This document shows, piece by piece, positions 1 through 8,320 of a DNA stretch of 64,000 nt. The notes under the pieces are model-generated. The model did not search any database and was not told the origin of the DNA. It saw only the letters and a program-made list of their open reading frames with translations. The position numbers and the translations under genes are program-made. Position 1 is the first letter of the stretch; every line of letters starts with the position of its first letter. Source of the DNA: Streptomyces sioyaensis (GTDB taxonomy: Bacteria; Actinomycetota; Actinomycetes; Streptomycetales; Streptomycetaceae); assembly GCF_004122735.1 (NCBI RefSeq), contig NZ_SDIF01000007.1, positions 57,594 to 121,593 of the forward strand, written 5' to 3'.

Positions 1-84
1 GTGCCCCGGCGCCCTCGACCTTCTCATTCTCCTGCACGGGCCGGGGCGGGCTCCGCACGGGCCGGGCGGGTTCCCGCAGGGGCC

Positions 85-1419
85 TCAGCGCCCCGGCCCG
101 GCGGGCCGCGCTTCCTTCAGCTCGCGGCCGCCGAACGCGCCCGAGCCGTCGGCCGCGGCCCAGGCCGCGTCCAGTCCGGCCTGGTCCAGCGTCCGCCAGT
201 CCGGGGTGTCCTGGACGAGGGTCCGCCCCAGCCGCTGCCCCAGCTCGACCATGCTCCGGCCGGTCCCGCCGCGCTCGGTGCCGTACGCCTCCAGCGCGTC
301 CGGCCGCTCCGGCAGGGCCCGCAGCGCGGCCTCCAGCGCGACGGCGTCCTGGAGTGCCTTGACCGCGCCGGCGCCGGTGTGCGGACGGGCGATGGTGGCC
401 GCATCGCCCGCGAGCACCAGCCGGCCGGCGGTGTAGCGCGGCGCCGTGTAGTCGTACATGGGCTGGAGGAACAGCTCGTGACGAGGCGTCAGCCCGACCA
501 GCCCGCCCCAGTACGGCGGCAGCAACTCGCCCGTGACGTGGCGGAGATGGGCGTACTGCGCGTCGGTGAGGGCGCCGGGCGGCAGGCCCTCGGGGGCGTG
601 TGACCCCAGGGCGGGGCCGCCGGGCGGTGCGGTGTACAGCACCCAGTTGGCGCGCCGGCCGCCGTGGCCGTCGGGGATGCAGTAGATGATGACGTGGCCG
701 CCGGGGAAGACGCCGTAGACACAGTCCTCTTGCGCCCACGGCTCGGACGGCAGGCCGGGAAGGTCCAGCGCCGCCAGCCGGTCGGCCGGAACGGTGCCCC
801 GCCAGGCCAGATAGCCGGCGTAATCGGGCCGTACGCCGGGGAACGCGGCGTCGCGGACCACCGAACGGTAGCCGTCCGCGCCGATGACCAGATCGAAGCG
901 CTCCGTACGGCCCCCGGTGCGGGCGCGGTCCCGCGGCCCGCTCACCGTCCCGCCGCCCTCGCCGGCTCCGTTCCCGCCGCCGAAATGCAGCACCGCGCCC
1001 TCCGCGTCACCGTCGACCGCGGCCACCGGGGTCCCCGTCCGGAACACCGTGTCCTGGGGCAGCCGTTGCCGTAACTCCCGCCAGAGCGGTCCCCAGCAGT
1101 ACGAGCGGAACGGGAAGGGCTGGACGCCGATCTGGCGGCCGAGCGGAGCGGCGCCGTCCCGGACGTACCAGCGGCGGGTGGTCAGCTGCGCCCACGGCAT
1201 CGCGGTGTCCAGATATCCGGCGGCCGCGAGCTCGGCGTACCGGGCGTTGTGCACCGCGAGGCCGACACCACGGTCCGCGAGAAGACCCGCGGTGCGTTCA
1301 TGGAGGGTGATCCGGCCCGCGCCGGCGCGGTGTGCGGCCAGGGCCGTGGCGCATCCGGCGATGCTGCCGCCCACGACGGCGACATCGGCTCCTTCGATCG
1401 TCATGCGGTCCGTGCCCAT
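85..1419 (-). CDS. FAD-dependent monooxygenase / oxidoreductase
   Basis: A 444-residue class A flavoprotein monooxygenase-like protein. The N-terminal FAD-binding Rossmann motif reads VVGGSIAGCATA near residue 15. The ADG motif (VIGADGYRS, near 178) binds FAD and NAD(P)H. The GD motif (LAGDAATIARPHTGAG, near 336) contacts the FAD ribityl chain. Family members hydroxylate or epoxidise small aromatic or polyketide-like substrates with NAD(P)H and oxygen in the cytoplasm; the substrate here cannot be told from sequence. The start at 1419 has a G-rich ribosome site just upstream; a second Met at codon 6 is possible. It stands alone and is transcribed divergently from the chorismate mutase gene. 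Confidence 0.85.
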   Translation of the reverse strand: MGTDRMTIEGADVAVVGGSIAGCATALAAHRAGAGRITLHERTAGLLADRGVGLAVHNARYAELAAAGYLDTAMPWAQLTTRRWYVRDGAAPLGRQIGVQPFPFRSYCWGPLWRELRQRLPQDTVFRTGTPVAAVDGDAEGAVLHFGGGNGAGEGGGTVSGPRDRARTGGRTERFDLVIGADGYRSVVRDAAFPGVRPDYAGYLAWRGTVPADRLAALDLPGLPSEPWAQEDCVYGVFPGGHVIIYCIPDGHGGRRANWVLYTAPPGGPALGSHAPEGLPPGALTDAQYAHLRHVTGELLPPYWGGLVGLTPRHELFLQPMYDYTAPRYTAGRLVLAGDAATIARPHTGAGAVKALQDAVALEAALRALPERPDALEAYGTERGGTGRSMVELGQRLGRTLVQDTPDWRTLDQAGLDAAWAAADGSGAFGGRELKEARPAGPGR

Positions 1420-1982
1420 ACGGTGCCCCCTGCGCTGTCCCGCAGCCGAGGGTCGGTCGGCCGCCCGGTCCGATCGGGCGCATTGTCGCAGGAGTTCCCC
1501 TTCCGCGCCCGGTAATCAGGGAAGGAGAAGAGAAATCCGTACATGTGGAGAAGGAGGGATGGCCGGGCGTGGGCCTGGGTATATGCCTGAGCCGGGGCCG
1601 GCGCACACCGCGGCCCCGCGTCAAGCGGCCCGGTGGCGGGATCTGTGGGGGGTCCCGCCATCGGGCGTACGACGCGTCGCCGGAAGGACGCCGGCCGGCC
1701 GCGCCGGACCGCACGGCACCGCCGAAGCACCCCGCGCATGCTCCGCTTCCCGGGCATGCTCCGCTCCCCGCCGCTCCGACGCCCGCCCGGCCTTCGCGCC
1801 CCTGCTCAGGACCCTTCCCGTCCGCGTCGTCCGGTCCGGATTCCGACCGGTCCGCTCCGTGAGATCAGCCCGGGTCAACGGCCACCGTCCGGGTAATGTG
1901 CGTGTCGATCAGCCATGACATACCCGACGACCCATGACGTACCCGAAGCACCCCAGGGCACCGGGCAACCGACCGACCACGA
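1420..1982. other. Divergent intergenic region
   Basis: About 560 bases between the monooxygenase (leftward) and chorismate mutase (rightward). Open frames exist on both strands but are arginine/proline-rich shadows with no family resemblance and no ribosome sites. It must hold both promoters. The only organised element I see is the direct repeat at 1913-1946. Confidence 0.6.
1913..1946 (+). promoter_or_regulatory. Direct repeat upstream of chorismate mutase
   Basis: The 15-mer CCATGACATACCCGA (1913-1927) recurs as CCATGACGTACCCGA (1932-1946), 14 of 15 identical with a 19-base period. It lies about 35 bases before the chorismate mutase start. Two like-oriented half sites about two helical turns apart could bind a regulator. 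No binding protein can be named. Confidence 0.35.
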
Positions 1983-2375
1983 ATGGCGAGAACGCACATG
2001 AGCGAAGGGACAGCACGGGCGGCCGGCGACGCGAGCTCCGTCGCGGACGAGGCGGCCCGTGAGCGGCTGCGCTACCTGCGCGGCAGCATCGACAACCTCG
2101 ACGCCGCCCTGGTGCATCTGCTCGCCGAGCGCTTCAAGTGCACCCAGCAGGTCGGCGAACTGAAGGCCCGGCACCACCTGCCGCCCGCCGACCCGGCCCG
2201 CGAGGCCGCGCAGATCGAACGGCTGCGCCGACTGGCCGAGGACGCCAAGCTGGACCCGGCCTTCGCCGAGAAGTTCCTCAACTTCATCATCGGCGAGGTG
2301 GTCCGCCATCACCGGGCGATCGCCGACCGCACCCAGGAGGGGGCGGCGGAACCGGCCGAACCGGCCGCGGGCTGA
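1983..2375 (+). CDS. Chorismate mutase, AroQ type
   Basis: Converts chorismate to prephenate, the branch step to phenylalanine and tyrosine. The 130-residue, almost wholly helical protein matches the AroQ fold: helix 1 carries LRGSIDNLDAALVHLLAERF, then VGELKARHHLPPADPAREAAQIERL supplies the basic active-site residues, and the C-terminal helix contains FLNFIIGEVVRHH. The length fits a monofunctional cytoplasmic AroQ; there is no signal peptide and no fused DAHP synthase or prephenate dehydratase domain. The ATG at 1983 and the ATG at 1998 are both possible starts, differing by five residues. It appears monocistronic, with a strong hairpin after its stop. Confidence 0.9.
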   Translation: MARTHMSEGTARAAGDASSVADEAARERLRYLRGSIDNLDAALVHLLAERFKCTQQVGELKARHHLPPADPAREAAQIERLRRLAEDAKLDPAFAEKFLNFIIGEVVRHHRAIADRTQEGAAEPAEPAAG

Positions 2376-2394
2376 GTCCCGGGCACACGGCGAA

Positions 2395-2432
2395 CGAGGG
2401 TGGGCGGGCCATGCGGGGCTCGCCCACTCTCG
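2395..2432 (+). terminator. Terminator after chorismate mutase
   Basis: A 16-bp stem (2395-2410 with 2417-2432, two G-U pairs, six-base loop ATGCGG) followed by TCGTATTT. It lies 20 bases past the chorismate mutase stop and fits an intrinsic terminator. Confidence 0.7.
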
Positions 2433-2874
2433 TCGTATTTCCGCGTGCGGCGGACCCGGACGTCCCGGGGTCGCACGGAGCCCTCAATCTGCGGGTTGGC
2501 GGCCCAAATACCCGAAGCAGAAGGTGACTTGAGCGCTACGGGAGACAGGGCACCGCTTTCCGGGCCGAGCCCCTCTCCGAGCCCGGCCGCACACGTCCCG
2601 CCGTCCTCGGACGGCACCGGCACCCGACCGCCATCCCGCCCCGGAGCGCCCACGGCCCGAAACCGGCCACCCCGGCCGCCCCGACCCGCCTCGCCCACCG
2701 GTCGCCTCACCCAGGTGGCCCCGTCGCCCGGGCCGAGTGACACTCGCCATACCTGACGCCGGACCGTCCCGCGGTGCCCCCTTGCCCACTACCGTCCAGT
2801 AACGCGGTTCCCCGGGGACCGCCCGAGCGCCACCACCCTGCCCCTCCGGCCGTGCACCGAGAGCGGAGACACCG
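2433..2874. other. Intergenic region before aldehyde dehydrogenase
   Basis: About 440 bases with no credible gene. Open frames on the minus strand are shadows of the downstream gene. It should contain the aldehyde dehydrogenase promoter, but I cannot place -35 and -10 boxes with confidence. Confidence 0.5.
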
Positions 2875-4470
2875 ATGGCACCCACCCCCGAATCCACCTC
2901 GAACCCGCAGCGGAACGCGCGCACCACGCCCGCCCCGACGCTCACTCTCAAACCCGGTACGTCCTGGCAGGACGCCTGGCAGCGCAGCCTGGCCGCGGCC
3001 CCCGAAGCGTTCCGGGACGACCGGGCGCTCAATCTGTGGGCCGGCGCCTGGCACCCGGACGGCGCTCCGATGCCCGCCACCAGCCCCGTCGACGGCACCC
3101 CCATCGCCGGCCCGCCCCGCCTGGAGGCGGACGCCGCGCTGCATGCCGTACGCGCCTCCCTCGACCAGCACCGGGCCTGGTGCCAGGTCCCGTTGACCGA
3201 GCGCAAGGCCAGGATCTCCGCCACCCTCGACGCCCTCACCGAGCACCGTGAACTGCTCGCCCTGCTGCTGGTCTGGGAGATCGGCAAGCCCTGGAAACTC
3301 GCGCAGGCCGACGTCGACCGCGCCATCGACGGCGTCCGCTGGTACGTCTCCGAGATCGAGCGGATGCTCACCGACCGCGCCCCGCTGCCCGGCCCGGTCA
3401 GCAACATCGCCAGCTGGAACTATCCGATGTCGGTGCTGATCCACGCGATGCTGGTGCAGGCGCTGGCCGGCAATGCGGTGATGGCCAAGACCCCCACCGA
3501 CGGCGGCCTGGTCACGCTCACCCTCGCCTGCGCCCTGGCCGCCCGCGAGGGGGTGCCGGCCACCCTCGTCAGCGGCAGCGGCAAGGAGCTCTCGCCCGCC
3601 CTGGTCCGCTCACCCGAGATCGGCTGTGTCTCCTTCGTCGGCGGCCGGGACACCGGCGGCCGGGTCGCCACCGCCGTCGCCGACCTCGGAAAGCGCCACA
3701 TCCTCGAACAGGAGGGCCTCAACACCTGGGGGATCTGGAACTTCAGCGACTGGCCGGCCCTGACGCCGCTGCTGCGCAAGACCTTCGACTACGCCAAGCA
3801 GCGCTGCACGGCCTACCCCCGCTTCGTCGTCCAGCGCGAGGCCTTCGCCGACTTCCTCACGGCCTATCTCCCGGCCGTGCGCAGTGTCCGCTTCGGGCAC
3901 CCACTGGCCGTCGCCCGCCCCGCGGACCCGCTCCCCGAACTCGACTTCGGCCCGCTGATCAACGCCGGCAAGGCCAAGGAGCTCGCCGACCTCACCTCCG
4001 AGGCGATCACCCGGGGCGCCGTCCCGCTGCACCGGGGCAGCCTCGCCGACGGCCGTTTCCTGTCCTCCCAGGACACCTCGGCCTACTTCCCGCCCACCAC
4101 GCTGCTGGCGCCGCCCTCCTCCTCCCCGCTCCATCACGCCGAGCCGTTCGGCCCGGTCGACACCATCGTGCTCGTCGACACCGAGGCCGAGCTGCTCGCC
4201 GCCATGAACGCCAGCAACGGCGCCCTGGTCGCCAGCCTGTCCTGTGACGACAAGGACACCTACGACCGCCTCGCCCCGCAGATCCGCGCCTTCAAGGTCG
4301 GCCATGGCAAGCCTCGCTCCCGCGGCGACCGCGACGAGCTCTTCGGCGGCTTCGGCAACTCCTGGAGCGGCGCGTTCGTCGGCGGCGAACTCCTGGTGCG
4401 GGCGGTGACCGAGGGTCCGGCCGCCGAACGCCTGCCGGGTAACTTCCCGGACTACCACCTGATGCCGTAG
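2875..4470 (+). CDS. Aldehyde dehydrogenase family protein
   Basis: A 531-residue NAD(P)-dependent aldehyde dehydrogenase-fold enzyme that oxidises an unknown aldehyde to the acid. Recognisable are the substrate/cofactor segment SNIASWNYPMSVLIHAML (standing for the usual PWNYP), CVSFVGGRDTGGRVA at the nucleotide-binding loop, the general-base Glu in ILEQEGLNTWG near residue 279, and the nucleophile Cys near 311 in AKQRCTAYP. The C-terminal half ends GGFGNSWSGAFVGGELL. The family motifs are divergent: LEQEG replaces the usual ELGGK, so substrate range may differ from classical members. Good ribosome site (GAGAGCGGAGACACCG). It stands alone between chorismate mutase and tRNA-Leu. Confidence 0.8.
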   Translation: MAPTPESTSNPQRNARTTPAPTLTLKPGTSWQDAWQRSLAAAPEAFRDDRALNLWAGAWHPDGAPMPATSPVDGTPIAGPPRLEADAALHAVRASLDQHRAWCQVPLTERKARISATLDALTEHRELLALLLVWEIGKPWKLAQADVDRAIDGVRWYVSEIERMLTDRAPLPGPVSNIASWNYPMSVLIHAMLVQALAGNAVMAKTPTDGGLVTLTLACALAAREGVPATLVSGSGKELSPALVRSPEIGCVSFVGGRDTGGRVATAVADLGKRHILEQEGLNTWGIWNFSDWPALTPLLRKTFDYAKQRCTAYPRFVVQREAFADFLTAYLPAVRSVRFGHPLAVARPADPLPELDFGPLINAGKAKELADLTSEAITRGAVPLHRGSLADGRFLSSQDTSAYFPPTTLLAPPSSSPLHHAEPFGPVDTIVLVDTEAELLAAMNASNGALVASLSCDDKDTYDRLAPQIRAFKVGHGKPRSRGDRDELFGGFGNSWSGAFVGGELLVRAVTEGPAAERLPGNFPDYHLMP

Positions 4471-4766
4471 CCCGGTCCCGGCTCCCTTTGCTCCGGCCCC
4501 GGGCGCGGACTTCGCCGACCGCCGGGGGCCGTCCGGCGGGCCGGGGCCGGGGGCCGGGGGCCGGGGACCGGGAGCCGGATCCGGGCGGCCGCGGTGCACT
4601 CCAGAAACGCCCTTGGCCTGCATGGACCATTGCTATGCGCATTTTGTCCACCATTGCCCATAAATCGAGGTTATGTGGCGGACGGATACGCAGGTGAAAG
4701 GCACTCCGAAACCTTGGTATTGTTGTCCATGTCGCCGCGGGGAACGCCCCGTGAAGATCACACCTA
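4471..4766. other. Intergenic, GC-rich tract then AT-richer tRNA upstream region
   Basis: The left half (about 4525-4585) is a low-complexity run of CCGGGG-type units. The right half (4615-4766) is markedly AT-richer and should carry the tRNA promoter; I cannot assign its boxes. No gene is visible. Confidence 0.5.
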
Positions 4767-4854
4767 GTCCGGGTGGCGGAATGGCAGACGCGCTAGCTTG
4801 AGGTGCTAGTGCCCTTTATCGGGCGTGGGGGTTCAAGTCCCCCCTCGGACACCA
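4767..4854 (+). tRNA. tRNA-Leu (anticodon GAG)
   Basis: An 88-base class II tRNA with encoded CCA. The acceptor stem GTCCGGG (4767-4773) pairs with CTCGGAC (4844-4850) with one G-U pair. The anticodon stem is CTAGC/GCTAG (4793-4797, 4805-4809) with loop TTGAGGT, giving anticodon GAG at 4800-4802, which reads CUC and CUU. The long variable arm GCCC-TTTATC-GGGC is typical of tRNA-Leu, and GGTTCAAGTCC forms the T loop. Discriminator A is at 4851, CCA at 4852-4854. Confidence 0.97.
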
Positions 4855-4857
4855 GCG

Positions 4858-4882
4858 AAAACCCCTGTTGACCAGGGGTTTT
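4858..4882 (+). terminator. Terminator of tRNA-Leu
   Basis: A perfect 10-bp stem AAAACCCCTG/CAGGGGTTTT (4858-4867, 4873-4882) with loop TTGAC, starting four bases after the CCA end. The T-rich 3' arm makes it a classical Rho-independent terminator. Confidence 0.9.
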
Positions 4883-5168
4883 CTGCATTTCTGGGGCACA
4901 CTCCGAACGGGGTGCAATTGATGTCCAAATTACCCCTTCCATCCCCTTTGTTTGGGAGTATCCTGGAATCCGGCCTACGGGGCGAGCGAGGGAGTTCGAT
5001 TGGACCGGGCCTCGGGGAAGGGAGCTCTGGCTCTCGCCGAGGATGATGACGAAGGCCGGTCGGGCTGAGAGGCTGAAAGGTCGTGAGACCGGACGGCGAC
5101 CTCCAAGTACCTGATGCGGACAATGCCGCCGAAGGGAGCCCACCTCGTAGGTCTTTGGTGTGCCCGGA
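4883..5168. other. Intergenic region downstream of tRNA-Leu
   Basis: About 290 bases with no supported gene. tRNA-Leu 3' ends are common integration sites, but there is no integrase and I found no second copy of the tRNA 3' end (attR) in this window. Confidence 0.5.
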
Positions 5169-6731
5169 TCAGCCGCCGCGCATCAGGTCCGCACACCTCT
5201 CCCCGATCATCATCGTGGTGATGCACGGGTTCACGGCGGGCAGGAACGGCATCACCGAAGCGTCCGCGACCCGCAGACCGGTGACGCCCTTCACGCGCAG
5301 CTGGGGATCGAGCGGGGTCGCCTGGTCGTCCGCCGCGCCCATCCGCACGGTGCAGGCCGGGTGGTAGACGGTGTTGTGGGTGGTGCGGACGTAGTCGAGG
5401 AGCTCGGCGTCGGAGTGGGCGGAGGGCCCGGGGGCGAGTTCGGTGCCGGCCCACTCGGCCATGGGGGACTGGGAAATGATCTCGCGGGCCAGGCGGAGCC
5501 CGTGGGTCATCACGCGCACATCGTGTTCATCGGTGAAGTAGCGCGGGTCGACCTTGGGCTTGTCGCGGAAGTCGCGGGTGCGCAGACGGACGGTGCCCAG
5601 GGAGCGGGCGCGGGTCACGTTCGGGGTCAGACAGAAGGCGTTCTCCGAGGTCGGGTAGCCGCGGCGGAAGGTGTTCAGGTCGAAGGGCACCGAGCCGTAA
5701 TGGAACATCAGGTCCGGGCGGTCGAGGCCGGGTTCGGTGTCGGCGAAGATGCCGATCTCCCACCACTGGGTGGACGAGGTGACCATGGGCTGCTTGGCGT
5801 CCCACATGATCACGCCCTCCGGGTGGTCCTGGAGGGCGGAGCCGACGCCGGGGGAGTCGACGAGCGGGTCGATGCCGGTGGCGCGCAGATGGGTGGCCGG
5901 GCCGATGCCGGAGAGCATGAGCAGCTTCGGGGAATCGATGGCGCCGCAGGAGACGACGGTCTCGCGGCGGGCGTGGACGGTGCGGGTGTGGATCAGGTCG
6001 GGGGCGAGGTAGTCCACGCCGGTGCAGTGCCGGGCGGAGTCGAAGTTCAGGCGCTTGGCCTGGAGTCCGGTGCGTACGTCGAGGTTCTTGCGGGTGCCCA
6101 TGACGGGGTGGAGATAGGACACCGAGGCCGACGAACGGGTGCCGTCGGGAAGGCAGTTGATCTGGAACCAGTTGGCGCCGCGGATGACGGTCTCGCCGGT
6201 GTTGAACGGCGTCGTCGGGATGCCGGCCGCCGCGCAGGCCTTCAGGAGGGCCTCCCCGCACGGATCGTTGGGCGCGATGGTGCGCAGGGTGACCGGGCCG
6301 CTGCGGCCGTGGTGGTCGCCGGGGGCGTCGTTGTTCTCCAGCCGCTGGTAGAGCGGGAAGCAGTCGGCCGCGCTCCAGCCCGTACAGCCCATCGCGGCCC
6401 ACTCGTCGAGGTCCTCGGCCGGGGCCCAGAAGGCGATGCACGAGTTGTGCGAGGAGCAGCCGCCGAGCACCTTGGCGCGGGCGTGCCGCAGGAAGCTGTT
6501 GCCGTTCTCCTGCGGCTCGACCGGGTAGTCCCAGTCGTAGCCGGACTCCAGCAGCCCCATCCAGCGGTCCAGCCGCAGGACGTTGTCGTCACCGACGTCG
6601 CTGGGGCCGGCCTCCAGGAGGCAGACGCTGACCGCCGGGTCCTCGCTGAGCCGGGCGGCGACGACGGCACCGGCCGTGCCGCCGCCGACCACCACGTAGT
6701 CGAACTCGTCCTCAGGGGTCTCTTGGGCCAT
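5169..6731 (-). CDS. betA: GMC oxidoreductase, choline dehydrogenase-like
   Basis: A 520-residue FAD-dependent GMC oxidoreductase, probably oxidising choline to betaine aldehyde. FAD-binding motif VVVGGGTAGAVVAARLSED at residues 13-31; the first GMC signature surrounds KVLGGCSSHNSCIAFWAP; the second contains CGAIDSPKLLMLSGIGP. The active-site His lies in HPACTVRMG (near 455) and the partner Asn in NPCITTMMIGE near the C-terminus. It is the last gene of a three-gene operon, 14 bases after the permease, with GGAG in front of its ATG. The choline assignment rests on linkage to the betaine-aldehyde dehydrogenase; other GMC alcohols remain possible. Confidence 0.85.
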   Translation of the reverse strand: MAQETPEDEFDYVVVGGGTAGAVVAARLSEDPAVSVCLLEAGPSDVGDDNVLRLDRWMGLLESGYDWDYPVEPQENGNSFLRHARAKVLGGCSSHNSCIAFWAPAEDLDEWAAMGCTGWSAADCFPLYQRLENNDAPGDHHGRSGPVTLRTIAPNDPCGEALLKACAAAGIPTTPFNTGETVIRGANWFQINCLPDGTRSSASVSYLHPVMGTRKNLDVRTGLQAKRLNFDSARHCTGVDYLAPDLIHTRTVHARRETVVSCGAIDSPKLLMLSGIGPATHLRATGIDPLVDSPGVGSALQDHPEGVIMWDAKQPMVTSSTQWWEIGIFADTEPGLDRPDLMFHYGSVPFDLNTFRRGYPTSENAFCLTPNVTRARSLGTVRLRTRDFRDKPKVDPRYFTDEHDVRVMTHGLRLAREIISQSPMAEWAGTELAPGPSAHSDAELLDYVRTTHNTVYHPACTVRMGAADDQATPLDPQLRVKGVTGLRVADASVMPFLPAVNPCITTMMIGERCADLMRGG

Positions 6732-6745
6732 CGTGCCGCTCCAGA

Positions 6746-8320
6746 TCAGGGGGTGGGGGCGCCGCTGTCGCCCGGGGTGTCGCTGCCGGAGGTGACGGCG
6801 GCGTGCATGGCCAGGACGCCCGTCTTCTTGCGCTGGACGAACCAGTAGTAGGCGAATCCGCCGAGGCCGACGACTCCGATGAACAAGAAGGCGCCCCAGC
6901 GCAGATACCAGTGCTGGGGGCCGGTCGCGTTGTAGACCGTGGCGCGCGGCCAGGCGAGGTTGACGGACATCGCGAAGCCCCAGAGCACCGCGAGGACGTT
7001 CACCGGAAGGCCGAACTTGCCGAGGGAGAACCTCCCCTTGACCGGCGTCCAGTTGCCGCGCAGCCGCTGGACCAGCATCGGCAGGGTGACCGACAGGTAC
7101 GCCAGATAGATCATGATGATCGCGATGCTGGTGATCACCGAGAAGATCTGCGGCTGGTTGACGTTGATGAGCAGGATGCCGATCCCCACCAGCCCGATGA
7201 TGACGGCCGGCAGCACCGGGGTCTGGAAGCGCGGGCTGACCTTGGCGAGCAGCGAGGCGGCCGGGAGGTTGTTGTCCCGGGCCATCGCGAACGCCAGCCG
7301 GATGCCGGCGGTGTGCACCGCCAGCTCGCACACGGTGATCGCGATGACCACACACCAGAGCACGATCTGTCCCACGGTCGACCCGAGCGTGGAGAGCACC
7401 ACGTACTGCAGACCGTCCACGGACAGCTGCTGGGCGTGCAGATCGGGCACGGCCAGCAGGGCGAACAGCAGGATCAGGCCGCCGATGATGAAGGACGCGA
7501 CCAGTGCCCGCAGGATCGCGCGCGGGGCGTTGCGGCCGGGGTCCTTGGACTCCTCGCCGAGCGAGGAGGCAGTGTCGAAGCCGTACATCACGTATGCCGA
7601 GGCCAGCGACGCGGTGAGGAACGCGCCGAAGTAGCCCAGACTCTGGCCCTGGCCCAGGCCGAAGGTGTCGGTCACCGCCGAGGGGCCGCGGGTGATGTGT
7701 GCGGCCAGGAGCAGGACCAGGACGATGGCGGCGATCAGCTCGATCGCCACGCCGGCGGAGTTGATCCGTGCCATCAGCTTCACGCCGAAGGCGTTGACCA
7801 GGGTGGTGAAGGCGATCAGCACGGTGCCGAGGAGTACGGCGTTCTCGGCGGCGGATTTGCCGGTGCCGTCGCCGATGAACTGGAACCACGACGAGATCTG
7901 CGGCAGCGTCACCTGGTACGCCAGCGCCACCGCGGACAGCGAGACCATGGAGGCGGTCAGCATCATCCAGCCGCCGAGCCAGCCGATGTGCGGGCCGCCG
8001 AGTTTCTTCGCCCAGTTGTAGATCGATCCGGCCACCGGATAGCGGGCGGCCAGCTCGCAGAAGCACAGCGCCACCATCAACTGCCCGAGGAAGACCATCG
8101 GCCAGGACCACCAGTACGCCGGACCGCCGTGCGCGATACCGAAGTAGAACAGCTGGAAGGTGCCGGTGAGGATCGAGATGTAGCTGATGCCGGCCGCGAA
8201 GGTGTGGAAGTTGCCCAGCGTGCGCTTGAGTTCCGGCTTGTAGCCGAGCTCGGCGATCGCCTCGTCCTCGTGCGGGTGGCCGGCCGCGGGATCGGGCCCG
8301 GATGCCGCGGGACCGGTCAC
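6746..8320 (-). CDS. APC-family permease in the betaine operon
   Basis: A 524-residue amino acid/polyamine/organocation (APC) transporter with about 12 hydrophobic helices. The N-terminal region has the APC pattern around TFAAGISYISILTGTF; EESKDPGRNAPRAI matches the conserved loop after helix 6-7. The open frame extends to 8539, but the real start is most likely the GTG at 8320, whose GTGA overlaps the TGA of the upstream aldehyde dehydrogenase, so translation should be coupled. Position between the two oxidation enzymes suggests uptake of choline or a related amine. That is inference from context: known choline carriers are mostly BCCT or ABC types. Confidence 0.85.
   Translation of the reverse strand: MTGPAASGPDPAAGHPHEDEAIAELGYKPELKRTLGNFHTFAAGISYISILTGTFQLFYFGIAHGGPAYWWSWPMVFLGQLMVALCFCELAARYPVAGSIYNWAKKLGGPHIGWLGGWMMLTASMVSLSAVALAYQVTLPQISSWFQFIGDGTGKSAAENAVLLGTVLIAFTTLVNAFGVKLMARINSAGVAIELIAAIVLVLLLAAHITRGPSAVTDTFGLGQGQSLGYFGAFLTASLASAYVMYGFDTASSLGEESKDPGRNAPRAILRALVASFIIGGLILLFALLAVPDLHAQQLSVDGLQYVVLSTLGSTVGQIVLWCVVIAITVCELAVHTAGIRLAFAMARDNNLPAASLLAKVSPRFQTPVLPAVIIGLVGIGILLINVNQPQIFSVITSIAIIMIYLAYLSVTLPMLVQRLRGNWTPVKGRFSLGKFGLPVNVLAVLWGFAMSVNLAWPRATVYNATGPQHWYLRWGAFLFIGVVGLGGFAYYWFVQRKKTGVLAMHAAVTSGSDTPGDSGAPTP

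Noticed and set aside
1401..1757. 118-codon minus-strand ORF upstream of the monooxygenase
   Set aside because: Compositional; lies in the promoter region and has no family match or ribosome site.
4793..5143. Minus-strand ORF over tRNA-Leu ending SEGGLEPPRPIKGTSTSS
   Set aside because: That ending is a well-known artefact of translating tRNA genes on the opposite strand.
4767..5168. Integrated element at the tRNA-Leu 3' end
   Set aside because: No integrase, excisionase or second copy of the tRNA 3' end was found in the window.
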